This document shows, one piece after another, positions 16,644 through 23,980 of a stretch of 64,000 bases of DNA. This DNA is from JADCCX01 sp031431475. Lineage in GTDB: Bacteria > Pseudomonadota > Alphaproteobacteria > Rhizobiales > Beijerinckiaceae. Under the pieces are notes generated by a model that made no database searches, was not told where the DNA came from, and saw only the letters and a list, made by a program, of their open reading frames with translations. Positions within the stretch are counted from its first letter, which is position 1; each line of letters starts with the position of its first letter. The DNA lies in the NCBI GenBank assembly GCA_031431475.1, contig JANPDL010000002.1, positions 17,984 to 81,983 of the forward strand, in the 5' to 3' direction. The position numbers and the translations under genes were made by a program.

Positions 16644-17001
16644 CAAGACCTCCCGTGAGGGCATCAGGAGCGGGAGTTGCATCTTCCGTTTCTGGAACGA
16701 CGGGATCGGCAGCAATCGGCCTTTCCTTGCGTGGCTTCACCGCAGCAACCTTGGCCTCAACGCGATCAAGGCGTTCCTGTTCTGCCTCCCACCACCGCGC
16801 CGCTGCTGATGCCACGATCTCATCGGTCTTTCCGGTGAACTCAATGGGAAGCGGTCGATGATCCAGCCGGACCTCGCCAGTCTCGCGATTGGTGATCCGA
16901 ACCGGTTCAAACAGCTTCGCGATATGCATGAACGCCGGGGACACTTCGTCCATCGCCTTGTAGACCACGATCGGCGGGCAGGGCTTGCGAGCGCGTGTCA
17001 T
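16630..17001 (-). CDS. Hypothetical phage protein (123 aa)
   Basis: 123 residues from ATG 17001 (MTRARKPCPPIVVYKAMDEV). Middle part ITNRETGEVRLDHRPLPIEF, then a charged helix and a Pro/Asp/Thr-rich disordered tail. It overlaps recT by ATGA. The ETGEV phrase also occurs in the recT product's linker and in two other small proteins of this phage, but that is a short, common phrase. Function unknown. Confidence 0.6.
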   Translation of the reverse strand: MTRARKPCPPIVVYKAMDEVSPAFMHIAKLFEPVRITNRETGEVRLDHRPLPIEFTGKTDEIVASAAARWWEAEQERLDRVEAKVAAVKPRKERPIAADPVVPETEDATPAPDALTGGLDATQ

Positions 17002-17972
17002 TCTGACTTCTCCGCCTGTGCCATCTTGTGACCGTCCGTCCATGCCTCGGCCAGATCCGCGTCACCAGAGTATTGAGCCGGAATGTCAGTGATCGGAAAT
17101 CCAGCGCGAAATGCCGCGTAGCCATCGTCATAGGCGAGGTCGGTGGCCTTCTGCTCGCGGGCTTCCGGTTCGGCCGCCTTCTCCTGTGGGATACCCCTCT
17201 GGACAGGCTTGTCTTCCTTCTCTTGCGTGACCTCACCCGTCTCACGGTTGATGTGCTCCGCAGAGAAGCCTGCAGTGTTGGAGGGCGATGCCAGAAGGCG
17301 GTCTTTGAGGCCAGATGATACAATGCGCTCCTGCATTTCGACTGCGCCACCGTCCAAGGATCGCCCTTGCATTTCTTCGGCAGTGTATTCGTTGCCGACT
17401 TCTTCTGGGAACGCAGCACGCAGGGCTGCAGCCTCGGCGCATTTCTCAATCTGTCCAAAGGGGCGACGGCGCCACATAGAGTTGGGAGAGAGATCATCCT
17501 TCCCAGCAGTGGCGTATGCTTCCATCCAATAAACGCGGGGTCCAGGGAACGGAACACGCTCACCGTTCAAAGTGCGATAGAGCGTAACTTGGCACCATTC
17601 GGGAAACTCAATCTTGGCCTCGCCAACTTGTGTATTGCGAGTTTCCCCATATTTGGCTTCATCTCGTCCAGCAAATTGTCCAGTCCGGAACGCTGTCGTT
17701 CGCAATTCGCCGATGCCCGGCCAGACGGTTTCAACCATCCGCTTCAATTGCCCGTTCCACATCGGGACGATGTGAACCACCTTCTTGAACGGGTCTAAGC
17801 GGCGGGCCTTGCAATAAGACAGAGCCATAATGATCGACGATGTTTCCTTTGCCAGCGGATAAACTGCATCAACCAGCGCCCGCCATTCGGTGATGCCGAT
17901 ACCAAATCTCTCTTCAATGGCTGGATGATAGGGAAGCCGAGGGGCCGTGATGGCTGGTAATGACGTGCTCAT
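16998..17972 (-). CDS. RecT/Bet-type single-strand annealing protein with RMF-like C-terminal domain
   Basis: 324 residues. Residues about 25-190 match phage Bet/RecT annealing proteins (ALSYCKARRLDPFKKVVHIV, RMVETVWPGIGELRTTA, FGQIEKCAEAAALRAAFPEE). These coat single strands and pair homologous DNA, working with the adjacent exonuclease. From about 230 a disordered Glu/Lys-rich linker leads to a C-terminal unit (DDGYAAFRAGFPI ... AEAWTDGHKMA) resembling the ribosome-modulation-factor-like domain found fused to assorted phage proteins. Coupled by ATGA to the exonuclease upstream. Confidence 0.85.
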   Translation of the reverse strand: MSTSLPAITAPRLPYHPAIEERFGIGITEWRALVDAVYPLAKETSSIIMALSYCKARRLDPFKKVVHIVPMWNGQLKRMVETVWPGIGELRTTAFRTGQFAGRDEAKYGETRNTQVGEAKIEFPEWCQVTLYRTLNGERVPFPGPRVYWMEAYATAGKDDLSPNSMWRRRPFGQIEKCAEAAALRAAFPEEVGNEYTAEEMQGRSLDGGAVEMQERIVSSGLKDRLLASPSNTAGFSAEHINRETGEVTQEKEDKPVQRGIPQEKAAEPEAREQKATDLAYDDGYAAFRAGFPITDIPAQYSGDADLAEAWTDGHKMAQAEKSE

Positions 17973-18952
17973 GTTGCTTCCTTTTCCAAATACGCTCGAC
18001 GCTCAATGCGCCTCTGCTTTGTCCAGTTATTGAGGCCAACAAACACGGCATCTGCTTGGACGCCTGCTGGACCGGGCCAGTAATTGCGTTTCAAGCACCG
18101 GGCGAACGTGTCGATGGCAACGCGCAGATCCTTGTCGGCTTCATCCATGTCCTGCTCTCGAAGGACGGTGGCGAACGTCGGGAAGGGCTCCGAGTTCTGC
18201 ACGAAGATCAAGCTGTAGGATTTGAGATCGCGCTTCAGAACCTCACGCATACCCTGGCGAACCAGAGCGGCTTGGATGTCCAGACCATAGTCCCCGATGG
18301 CCTTCTCGATCTCGCCATAGGCGACCCCACGGGCGCTCTTGAGATCAGCCGCGTCATCTCCATCCATCGGGATCGCATCGGGTCTTGCCCGCAGCCAGAC
18401 GCCGGTCTTGGTATCCTGCCAGAACAGCGAATGCTCAATCAGCCCATTGAGAACACCAGCCTTGACCATGGGGTTCTGCAGCAGACCGGAGTCCAGATGC
18501 GGACCTTGCCAGTCCAGAAGGCCCAGCATGCCCCGCACTGCGTCAAACTCTGGTGTGGTGAGTATCGCCTTCGCCTGCTGATCGCGCCACGCCTTGCAGG
18601 CCAGAGCAGAGTAGGTCCACTTCTTCTCATCGCCGGTCTTCGGATCGACGTAGGTTTCAGGCTGCACAACGAAGTGCTGCTTGAAGTCGGCTTCACCGAG
18701 CGCAAGATGATGAACCGCCCGGCCCATCTTGAGAGCCGCGCTCTCATCATCGTCTGGATCGCGCTTCGGGTTCAGCCATGATTTCTGCCAGAAGTGCAGA
18801 GGCGACTCCTGAAAGATAGTGCGCAACCCACTCGATGATATTGATGGGCCGATAGCAGGGTTTGGGCCGTGGTAAAATTCAATGCCCATATCTGACACCG
18901 CGCACGCCTCACCGACCGGCAGGCCATCCCATTTTCTGATTGCCGTCATCAT
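17969..18952 (-). CDS. RecE-like PD-(D/E)XK exonuclease
   Basis: 327 residues. Motifs of the DUF3799/exonuclease VIII-like nuclease: SGLRTIFQESPLHFWQKSWL, ALKMGRAVHHLAL, VWLRARPDAIPMDGDDAADLKSA (the PD...D-x-K catalytic core, with RPDAI and ADLKS) and DYGLDIQAALVRQGM, the QxxxY-like helix. It should resect double-stranded ends 5'-3' and hand single strands to the RecT-like protein, whose gene follows with an ATGA overlap. The pair forms a complete phage recombination module. Confidence 0.85.
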   Translation of the reverse strand: MMTAIRKWDGLPVGEACAVSDMGIEFYHGPNPAIGPSISSSGLRTIFQESPLHFWQKSWLNPKRDPDDDESAALKMGRAVHHLALGEADFKQHFVVQPETYVDPKTGDEKKWTYSALACKAWRDQQAKAILTTPEFDAVRGMLGLLDWQGPHLDSGLLQNPMVKAGVLNGLIEHSLFWQDTKTGVWLRARPDAIPMDGDDAADLKSARGVAYGEIEKAIGDYGLDIQAALVRQGMREVLKRDLKSYSLIFVQNSEPFPTFATVLREQDMDEADKDLRVAIDTFARCLKRNYWPGPAGVQADAVFVGLNNWTKQRRIERRAYLEKEAT

Positions 18953-20085
18953 CAGAACTCAATCCGGCAATGCGGCACCTGGCCCGCGATGATTGCCCGG
19001 ACGAGAACGGCGGCGGTTGCCGTTGACACCAGCATGATCTGCTCAATGGCCTGACCGGCCTCGTCCATCACCTTCTGGCGATGCTCTTCATCTGACTGAC
19101 GGCGTGCGTCTTCGTCGCGCTGCGCCTGCTCACGGGCAAGTGCGGCTTCGCGCTCCTGACGCTCCGCAGCGTCCTTCTCGTCGCGCTCACGCTGCAGCCT
19201 CGCGATCTCCGCCTGATGCTGGCGCTCCTTCTCCGCAAGGGCCTCTGCCGCTTGCGCCTTCTCAGCTTCAAGAGCCGCCAGAGCACGACGCTCGGCTTCG
19301 GCCTTGGCTTCTTCAGCGGCAATGGTAGCGGCTTGGAGGGCTTGGGCCCGCGCCTGCTCTTGCCGTTCGGCTTCGATCCGTTCACGCTCGGCTTTGGCGT
19401 CGGCCGCAACCTTCTCATCGTGGGCTTTCTTTGCCGCGGCTTCCTCTGCCGCCACCCGCCGCGCATCCTCTGCAGCCCGCGCATCAGCATCGGCCCGGAG
19501 CTTGTCGAGTTCGGCCTTGTCCGCCTCCTGCTTCGTCAGGCGCTCCAAGGCTGCAGTCAGCCGCTCAACCGCCGTATCGCGCTTGGCGAGGGTGGCATCC
19601 CAGAAATCTTGAAACGCGCTGTGCTCAATCTCGATCTTGCGCAATTCGGTGATGCGCTGGGCGACTTCAGCAGATGTGTTGTCGAGAGACACCATGGCGA
19701 GCATATCAATCCGGGCGATAGTCGCCTTCACGGACTCAATCCGGGCCGACTCCTGGTTCTCCCATTGGGTGACAGGAAGAAGGATCTCGTCCTGCAGCGC
19801 TTCCAGCTTCTCCTTCGCTGTCCTGCGCCGCTTGTTCACGCCGTCCAGCTTGACGCGGTACTCTTCACCCAAGGTCTTCCCAGCCTCATCAAGCGCCGTC
19901 TTTGCACGAGCCACAGCATAGGCGCGGCTCCGGATTTCCTTCCGGTGCTTCTCGTTGGCCGGGCTGAGATCGCCCTGCAGGTTTTCCTTACGAAGATCCG
20001 CGATGTAGGAATCCAGCTTGGCGTCGTCGAGAAGTGTTTCGGCGAGGTCAATAGCCGCGGCTGTCTGTGCAAGTGCTGCGCTCAT
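18952..20085 (-). CDS. Long coiled-coil phage protein of the recombination operon
   Basis: 377 residues from ATG 20085 (MSAALAQTAAAIDLAETLL). Residues 1-190 are helical with EEYRVKLDGVNKRRRTAKEK, a pattern seen in DUF1351-like phage proteins; residues about 195-345 are an uninterrupted Ala/Glu/Arg/Lys/Gln coiled coil; the end is a hydrophobic helix (TATAAVLVRAIIAGQVPHC). Found next to RecT/RecE-type genes in many phages, role unknown. TGATG overlap with the exonuclease start. Confidence 0.75.
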   Translation of the reverse strand: MSAALAQTAAAIDLAETLLDDAKLDSYIADLRKENLQGDLSPANEKHRKEIRSRAYAVARAKTALDEAGKTLGEEYRVKLDGVNKRRRTAKEKLEALQDEILLPVTQWENQESARIESVKATIARIDMLAMVSLDNTSAEVAQRITELRKIEIEHSAFQDFWDATLAKRDTAVERLTAALERLTKQEADKAELDKLRADADARAAEDARRVAAEEAAAKKAHDEKVAADAKAERERIEAERQEQARAQALQAATIAAEEAKAEAERRALAALEAEKAQAAEALAEKERQHQAEIARLQRERDEKDAAERQEREAALAREQAQRDEDARRQSDEEHRQKVMDEAGQAIEQIMLVSTATAAVLVRAIIAGQVPHCRIEF

Positions 20086-20321
20086 GCTGCGCTCCTGAGT
20101 TGTGCGGTGACTTCGCGGTTGAGATCGTGCCAAGCGGATCGAGCCGAAGCGGATGACGGGCCATGCACGTTGCAGGCGTTGCGGTAGACGAGCTTCAGTC
20201 GCTCAATCACGACACTGCCGCCGCCCTCCATCAGGTCTGCCGTGTCCAGCAAACGTGCCGCCAGAACCGGGCAAGTGACGATCTCGGCATGCTCACGAAT
20301 CTGTGCTGCGGTGATCGTCAT
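20082..20321 (-). CDS. Hypothetical phage protein (79 aa)
   Basis: 79 residues from ATG 20321 (MTITAAQIREHAEIVTCPVL), mostly helical, with a predicted recognition-like basic helix near the end. ATGA overlaps on both sides place it in the leftward early operon. Not recognised. Confidence 0.6.
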   Translation of the reverse strand: MTITAAQIREHAEIVTCPVLAARLLDTADLMEGGGSVVIERLKLVYRNACNVHGPSSASARSAWHDLNREVTAQLRSAA

Positions 20322-20515
20322 TCGCCACACCGTTTGGAGCAGCCATGCCCGGCGCCACACCGCTCAGGGTTTGCGCACCACGGGTAAGGCAAGCGAGTGA
20401 TCTGAACCGGCCTGACGCCGTGCTTCTTGAGAAACACGATCTCAGCCGCGTCTTCAGTCTCGGCATCAACCTTCTCACCCTTGCCGTCAGGGTGCGTGAT
20501 CCAGAATGCGGACAT
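20318..20515 (-). CDS. Small cysteine-rich protein, first gene of the leftward operon
   Basis: 65 residues. The C-terminal third, WCANPERCGAGHGCSKRCGE, holds four cysteines that could bind zinc; the N-terminal part is a short basic/acidic helix region with DAAEIVFLKKHG. About 65 bases downstream of the predicted transcription start at 20580, so it is the first product after derepression. Unknown function. Confidence 0.6.
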   Translation of the reverse strand: MSAFWITHPDGKGEKVDAETEDAAEIVFLKKHGVRPVQITRLPYPWCANPERCGAGHGCSKRCGE

Positions 20516-20587
20516 AGTTCTCCGATCGCCATAATGGCGCTGTCTGATGTGATTGAGTGAAGCAGCCCCTTAAGGCCGATGACGTGG

Positions 20588-20631
20588 TTAATGGCACAGA
20601 AAATTCTGCACGTCAATTACAAATGCAGAAT
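20588..20631 (-). promoter_or_regulatory. Leftward early promoter with CI-like operators
   Basis: On the minus strand, TTGACG (20611-20616) and CATTAA (20588-20593) are 17 bases apart; the spacer contains TGCAGAATTTTCTG (20597-20610), and a second half-operator ATTCTGCAT lies upstream (20623-20631). The same layout recurs at the rightward promoter near 22.97 kb. Binding of the repressor would mask the promoter. Confidence 0.72.
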
Positions 20632-20651
20632 AATTTGCTGGGAATGTCAGA

Positions 20652-20681
20652 TTGACACGGATCAGTGACTCGCCCTACAAA
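20652..20681 (+). promoter_or_regulatory. Possible rightward promoter toward the HNH gene
   Basis: TTGACA at 20652-20657 and TACAAA at 20676-20681 are 18 bases apart, and point away from the leftward early promoter. It would transcribe the 20.69-21.85 kb island. It has no CI-type operator in its spacer. Confidence 0.4.
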
Positions 20682-21091
20682 CAGATGCGCCCCCCAGCGT
20701 ATGAAACTGAGGGGCGCGAAACCGATGGGTGGACATCGGGAGCCGAAGCTACATCCGATTTATAATCGAATGGGCCAGGTATCTCAATCCCTCATCAGAA
20801 GAAATTGCTGCAGAAATTCGAGCAATCGAATCGCCATGTACGGCAGCAACGCGAGGGGTGGATTGCGATCCGAGCGCGTCATGGAAACTGCGGATAGCCT
20901 ACCCGTAAGGGCGGCAACTGGTCCTGCGATAGCAACCGACGGTTCCTGTCAGGACAGCAGACTTTCCCTACTCTCGCGCAAGCGGGGGTAAGGGGGGGTT
21001 TGTCTGGATGCTCCGCTTTCCTCTGGTTCCTGAACGAAAATTAGCACTGAACTGAAACAAGGTAGCCTGAGCGGCGAGTGGCGTAGCCACG
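20682..21091 (+). other. Low-coding stretch with a strong hairpin
   Basis: 410 bases before the HNH gene. Starting at 20687, GCGCCCC and GGGGCGC (to 20717) pair with an extended CAG/CTG stem, right where a transcript from the 20652 promoter would begin. A 96-codon reading from ATG 20701 is open but has odd composition (many Arg, Ser, Cys) and no ribosome-binding site, so I do not call it. A C/G-rich inverted repeat lies near 20967-20995. It may be a regulatory leader. Confidence 0.3.
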
Positions 21092-21118
21092 ATGAGCGAT
21101 AATATGAAGGAGGAATTG

Positions 21119-21643
21119 GTGCCTAAGAAATTGAAAAAGGGAGCCAAAGCTTATCAGGCTAGATTTATTCAAAGGGGAGCCGTTGCTTTGGGTTGCGGCG
21201 ATAAGAGCATCACTGTTGAAAATGCCATGCTATTCCTCGCACCCTTGCTAGGTTTTCCTACGGGCAGTCCGTCTGCAGCCTTACGCTCTACGATATGTCA
21301 CTCTCTTCGTCTTCGTCTGAGTGCCAAGACTGCCCGACCAACGCCAGTATTGCAGACCCAGAGCGAGTGTGCTCCCCAGAATTTTGATCAGAAGTTGTTT
21401 TATGCTTCGTGGGATTGGAAGGAGGCGCGCTATTCAGCGCTGCGGCGCTACGGGCCAAAATGTCAATGCTGCGGCGCTACACCGAAAAACGCCCGGATAG
21501 TCGTGGACCACATCAAGCCGATTCGGCTCTTCTGGAAATTGCGTTTGGATCAGGGAAACCTTCAAATCCTCTGTGAAGATTGCAATATGGGAAAATCCTA
21601 TAAAGATCAAACCGATTGGCGCGGCAAATCCCATGCCCGATAA
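21119..21643 (+). CDS. HNH endonuclease-like protein
   Basis: 174 residues. A perfect AAGGAGG (21107-21113) five bases before GTG 21119 decides the start; the ATG at 21092 upstream is in frame but lies before this site. The C-terminal 75 residues hold the HNH fold: CQCCG, VVDHIKPI and LQILCEDCNMGKS, i.e. two Cys pairs around the DH catalytic motif. The first 90 residues are basic and unrecognised. The gene is more A+T-rich than its surroundings and sits between the repressor and the early-left promoter, a common site for acquired genes. Confidence 0.75.
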   Translation: MPKKLKKGAKAYQARFIQRGAVALGCGDKSITVENAMLFLAPLLGFPTGSPSAALRSTICHSLRLRLSAKTARPTPVLQTQSECAPQNFDQKLFYASWDWKEARYSALRRYGPKCQCCGATPKNARIVVDHIKPIRLFWKLRLDQGNLQILCEDCNMGKSYKDQTDWRGKSHAR

Positions 21644-21851
21644 AATCACGATTGCTGCGGTTTCTGATGGCGTGGTGACAGAAGATGGAGATGACGGCAG
21701 TCAGGATGCTCTTGACCGCTTTGCCGTTCAGGAGTGGTCCCGGTTTCTGACTGGAGTGAAGAAGGGTTACTGGTCTATTCCGCGTGAAAATCTCGAAGAT
21801 CGTGAGGAGTATGCCGCCTTTGTCCAGCAGCGATTTCGGATCAAGGTTTAG
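21633..21851 (+). CDS. Hypothetical acidic protein after the HNH gene
   Basis: 72 residues from ATG 21633 (MPDKITIAAVSDGVVTEDGD), overlapping the HNH stop by 11 bases. Predominantly acidic with RFAVQEWSRFLTGVKK and a Phe/Gln-rich end. It converges on the lipoprotein gene with an 11-base overlap. Not recognised. Confidence 0.5.
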   Translation: MPDKITIAAVSDGVVTEDGDDGSQDALDRFAVQEWSRFLTGVKKGYWSIPRENLEDREEYAAFVQQRFRIKV

Positions 21852-22203
21852 GACCATTAAGCTCGGGTGCAGGAATGAAATCCCCGCAATTTGTGTAGAT
21901 TGAAGGCTCTCCTGTCGAGGCAACCGTTCCGTCCTGTCGGATGATAATCATGTTGTTCATAAGCCCGGTGTACCCGCCGAAGCTGTTCTTCGCATTTGCC
22001 CGGAGACAGACGCGAGTGGACCCGAAGAAGCCAGGGAAGGGCGTTCCGACCGACGCATCGCGCACTGAATCCGGATCTTTGAACAAGGTCGATTTGTTCG
22101 CAGCAATTATGGTGATGGCTACAGCTTGCGACCTAAGTGGTGCATCTGCGGCTGTGACACATCCGGCTAGCATCAAAGCTGAAATGATAGATAGGTTTTT
22201 CAT
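21841..22203 (-). CDS. Small lipoprotein co-transcribed with the repressor
   Basis: 120 residues. A signal peptide ending in the lipobox LMLAGC gives a lipidated Cys15. The mature part has ITIIAANKSTLFKDPDSVRDA and CLRANAKNSFGGYTGLMNN, a pattern found in small uncharacterised lipoproteins. Its ATG overlaps the repressor stop (TGATG), so it is made whenever the repressor is, that is in the lysogen. Candidate lysogenic-conversion or superinfection-exclusion factor; no functional motif proves it. Confidence 0.72.
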   Translation of the reverse strand: MKNLSIISALMLAGCVTAADAPLRSQAVAITIIAANKSTLFKDPDSVRDASVGTPFPGFFGSTRVCLRANAKNSFGGYTGLMNNMIIIRQDGTVASTGEPSIYTNCGDFIPAPELNGPKP

Positions 22204-22901
22204 CAGAACCTCAAGGCTATAGGTCGGCTGACATGATAGACGAGGCCGACGACATGCGCGATCTTCCCGTCATCGGCATGAGATTTGGGAAGAAATATCT
22301 CTTTGTGAATCGGGTTCTTTGATCTTGGGATCAGAGCGATTCCATCCCGGCGAACCTCGACCTCCTTCACCGTCCGTTCAATCAGGTGCCCGCCGTTTCT
22401 GGATTGCTCTACAATGACTATCATCCCACTGATCGGCATATATCCGGTATCATCCCATGCGACGGCGATCACATAGTCACCGTGCAGGATGCCGACCTCC
22501 GTCATGCTGTCGCCCTGGACCTCGAACGCGCAATGCTTCGCACCTTGGAACCTGTGGTGGCGCGGGGCTTCAATCATTTCCGCATTGGCCTCATCAAAGA
22601 AATCATCCGCTGTGATGAAGCGTCCAGCCTCGACCTTGCCAGCGATGGGTATCGCAGAGGTGCTTACTTGGCGGGCTCCAGCGATCTTTTTGACCTCTGG
22701 CTGCTGACCCATCAAATATTCGACATCACACGATAGAGCCTCGGCAAGCCTCTGGATTCTGTCTGCAGAAGGCATGCGCGACTTACCGGCACCGATCTGA
22801 TGGATCATGCCGCGGTAGCTGCCGGAACGGCGCTCCGCCTCTGCACGGGTTATCCCAAGCGCCTCCAGTCTGGCCTCGATGCGGTTCATGATGGTGTTCA
22901 T
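22203..22901 (-). CDS. CI-like repressor, S24 self-cleaving type
   Basis: 232 residues from ATG 22901 (MNTIMNRIEARLEALGITRA). N-terminal helix-turn-helix (about 5-65; GITRAEAERRSGSYRGMIHQ). C-terminal S24/LexA peptidase fold with candidate cleavage bond Ala92-Gly93 (VEAGRF), nucleophile Ser132 (QGDSMTEVG) and general base Lys179 (ERTVKEVEV). The Ala-Gly to Ser spacing (40) is close to lambda CI. It should repress both early promoters and self-cleave on RecA activation after DNA damage. A TATAAT at 22954-22959 (minus strand) is the probable -10 of its own promoter. Confidence 0.92.
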   Translation of the reverse strand: MNTIMNRIEARLEALGITRAEAERRSGSYRGMIHQIGAGKSRMPSADRIQRLAEALSCDVEYLMGQQPEVKKIAGARQVSTSAIPIAGKVEAGRFITADDFFDEANAEMIEAPRHHRFQGAKHCAFEVQGDSMTEVGILHGDYVIAVAWDDTGYMPISGMIVIVEQSRNGGHLIERTVKEVEVRRDGIALIPRSKNPIHKEIFLPKSHADDGKIAHVVGLVYHVSRPIALRF

Positions 22902-22926
22902 TCTGAACAATCCGCCATTGTGAGGC

Positions 22927-22992
22927 GCAGAATGCAATTGCAAATAATTCTGCATTATAGGGCTTGCTGATGCAGAATTTTCTGTTATATGT
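22927..22992 (+). promoter_or_regulatory. Immunity control region: rightward early promoter and operators
   Basis: Half-operators GCAGAAT (22927-22933), ATTCTGCAT (22947-22955) and the full TGCAGAATTTTCTG (22971-22984). The rightward promoter is TTGCTG (22964-22969), 17 bases, ATATGT (22987-22992); the full operator fills its spacer. Going left, TATAAT (22954-22959 on the minus strand) overlaps the middle operator and probably serves the repressor gene. Organised like lambda OR. Confidence 0.7.
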
Positions 22993-23001
22993 GGATGCAA
23001 C

Positions 23002-23280
23002 ATGGTTAACACTTTGCTCCCTTCAAGAAACGAGTTTGTTCCCGATCTACTTCGGCTGGCGGACGCGATCAAAAAGATCGATCGGATTTCAGACACGGAA
23101 CTGGAACGCGCCTCAGATGGCGGACGCGGGCTCATCGCGCGCCTCCGCAAAGGGGAAGGCGTGAATTACGACACCCTGCAGAGGTTCTCTGCATGGCTCA
23201 ATGATCGGAAGACCGAGTTGGAAGCCGCTGGCGCGACAATAGTCGTTGCGGCGGATTGCTCAACTGAATCCCTGAATTAA
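23002..23280 (+). CDS. Cro-like small regulator
   Basis: 92 residues from ATG 23002, only about 10 bases after the -10, so the mRNA would be nearly leaderless. Pattern: LPSRNEFVPDLLRLADAIKK, then DTELERASDGGRGLIARLRKG with NYDTLQRFSAWLND, a helix-turn-helix of the HTH_3-like class with the GxxxIxR-type recognition helix. First gene of the rightward early operon, divergent from the repressor, where Cro or CII-type proteins sit. DNA-binding role inferred. Confidence 0.72.
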   Translation: MVNTLLPSRNEFVPDLLRLADAIKKIDRISDTELERASDGGRGLIARLRKGEGVNYDTLQRFSAWLNDRKTELEAAGATIVVAADCSTESLN

Positions 23281-23297
23281 CCCTAACGGAGAAGACA

Positions 23298-23819
23298 ATG
23301 GCAAAGCGCGGAAGGCCTGCGAAGGTCAAGACGGAAGGTGCCAAACTGCAGGCGGTGAACGGCGATGTTCTGGTCCAGCTTGTGAAGTCGAAGGCCGAGA
23401 ACAAGCAGAAGATCGGCGAACTAAATGGCGAGCATGGTTCCCGCGTCAAGCATCACACCGAACTCTCTGGCCTGAACAAGACGGCATACGGGTTCATTTG
23501 CAAGCTGGACGGCATGACACCGGGGGCGCGCGAAGAAGCGCTGACTTGTCTCGATCTATACATTGACCTCATGCACGAGAAGAAGCGCTGGGAAGCTCAT
23601 GTCGGCGACCTCGCTGCGCAGGCCGAGGCTGCATCGCGTGCCGAGGGCAAGCCTGGTGACGAGCAGGAAGACGATCATCGCACGCAGTTCATGAAGGACA
23701 ACGCGGCTGCACGCCTTCGCGAAGCTGAGGCTGCCGAAGCGACCGTGAAGACCAACGTCACGGCGATCAAGCGCGGCATCTCGAAGCTGCCGGTGGAAGC
23801 AGTTCCCGCCGTTCACTAA
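23298..23819 (+). CDS. Phage helical protein with basic N terminus
   Basis: 173 residues. Starts MAKRGRPAKVK, an AT-hook-like GRP-containing basic head, followed by a helical region rich in Lys/Glu (QLVKSKAENKQKIGELNGEH, GLNKTAYGFICKLDGM) and an acidic disordered zone. Layout (helical, single-stranded or AT-rich DNA binder) recalls GapR-type proteins of alphaproteobacteria and their phages, but I cannot confirm the family. A ribosome-binding site (CGGAGAAGAC) precedes ATG 23298. Confidence 0.65.
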   Translation: MAKRGRPAKVKTEGAKLQAVNGDVLVQLVKSKAENKQKIGELNGEHGSRVKHHTELSGLNKTAYGFICKLDGMTPGAREEALTCLDLYIDLMHEKKRWEAHVGDLAAQAEAASRAEGKPGDEQEDDHRTQFMKDNAAARLREAEAAEATVKTNVTAIKRGISKLPVEAVPAVH

Positions 23820-23980
23820 TCCCGCAAGGGACCGAGGCAGGCCGGGGCAGTTCCGGCTCGTTGGTCGAGATCAAGTGAAATGCGGGTTCGATTCCCGCCG
23901 CCCGTGAGGGTCGCAGTCGGGAGAGGTGTCCCGAGACCTGGCAGCCTGGAAAGACAGGCAACTCTAGCAGGGGATATCGT
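23820..23980 (+). ncRNA. Structured non-coding stretch with a tRNA-like T arm
   Basis: No gene fits these 161 bases. Four perfect hairpins follow one another: GCCGG-loop of 7-CCGGC (23841-23857), GCGGG-TTCGATT-CCCGC (23882-23898), CGGGA-loop-TCCCG (around 23918-23933) and GCCTG-loop-CAGGC (around 23944-23959). The second is an exact tRNA T-arm (5 bp and a TTCGATT loop) and the first has anticodon-arm geometry, but no acceptor stem pairs, so it is not a working tRNA. It may be a regulatory RNA or a tRNA relic. Confidence 0.35.

Noticed and set aside
20701..20991. A 96-codon open frame (starting at ATG 20701, or at GTG 20665)
   Set aside because: The GTG lies within the predicted promoter, there is no ribosome-binding site, composition is Arg/Ser/Cys-heavy, and competing frames are equally open; described as a low-coding stretch instead.
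23841..23905. tRNA gene
   Set aside because: T-arm and an anticodon-shaped arm are present, but the seven-base 3' strand after the T-arm has no partner upstream and position 33 is not U. Kept only as a tRNA-like structure.
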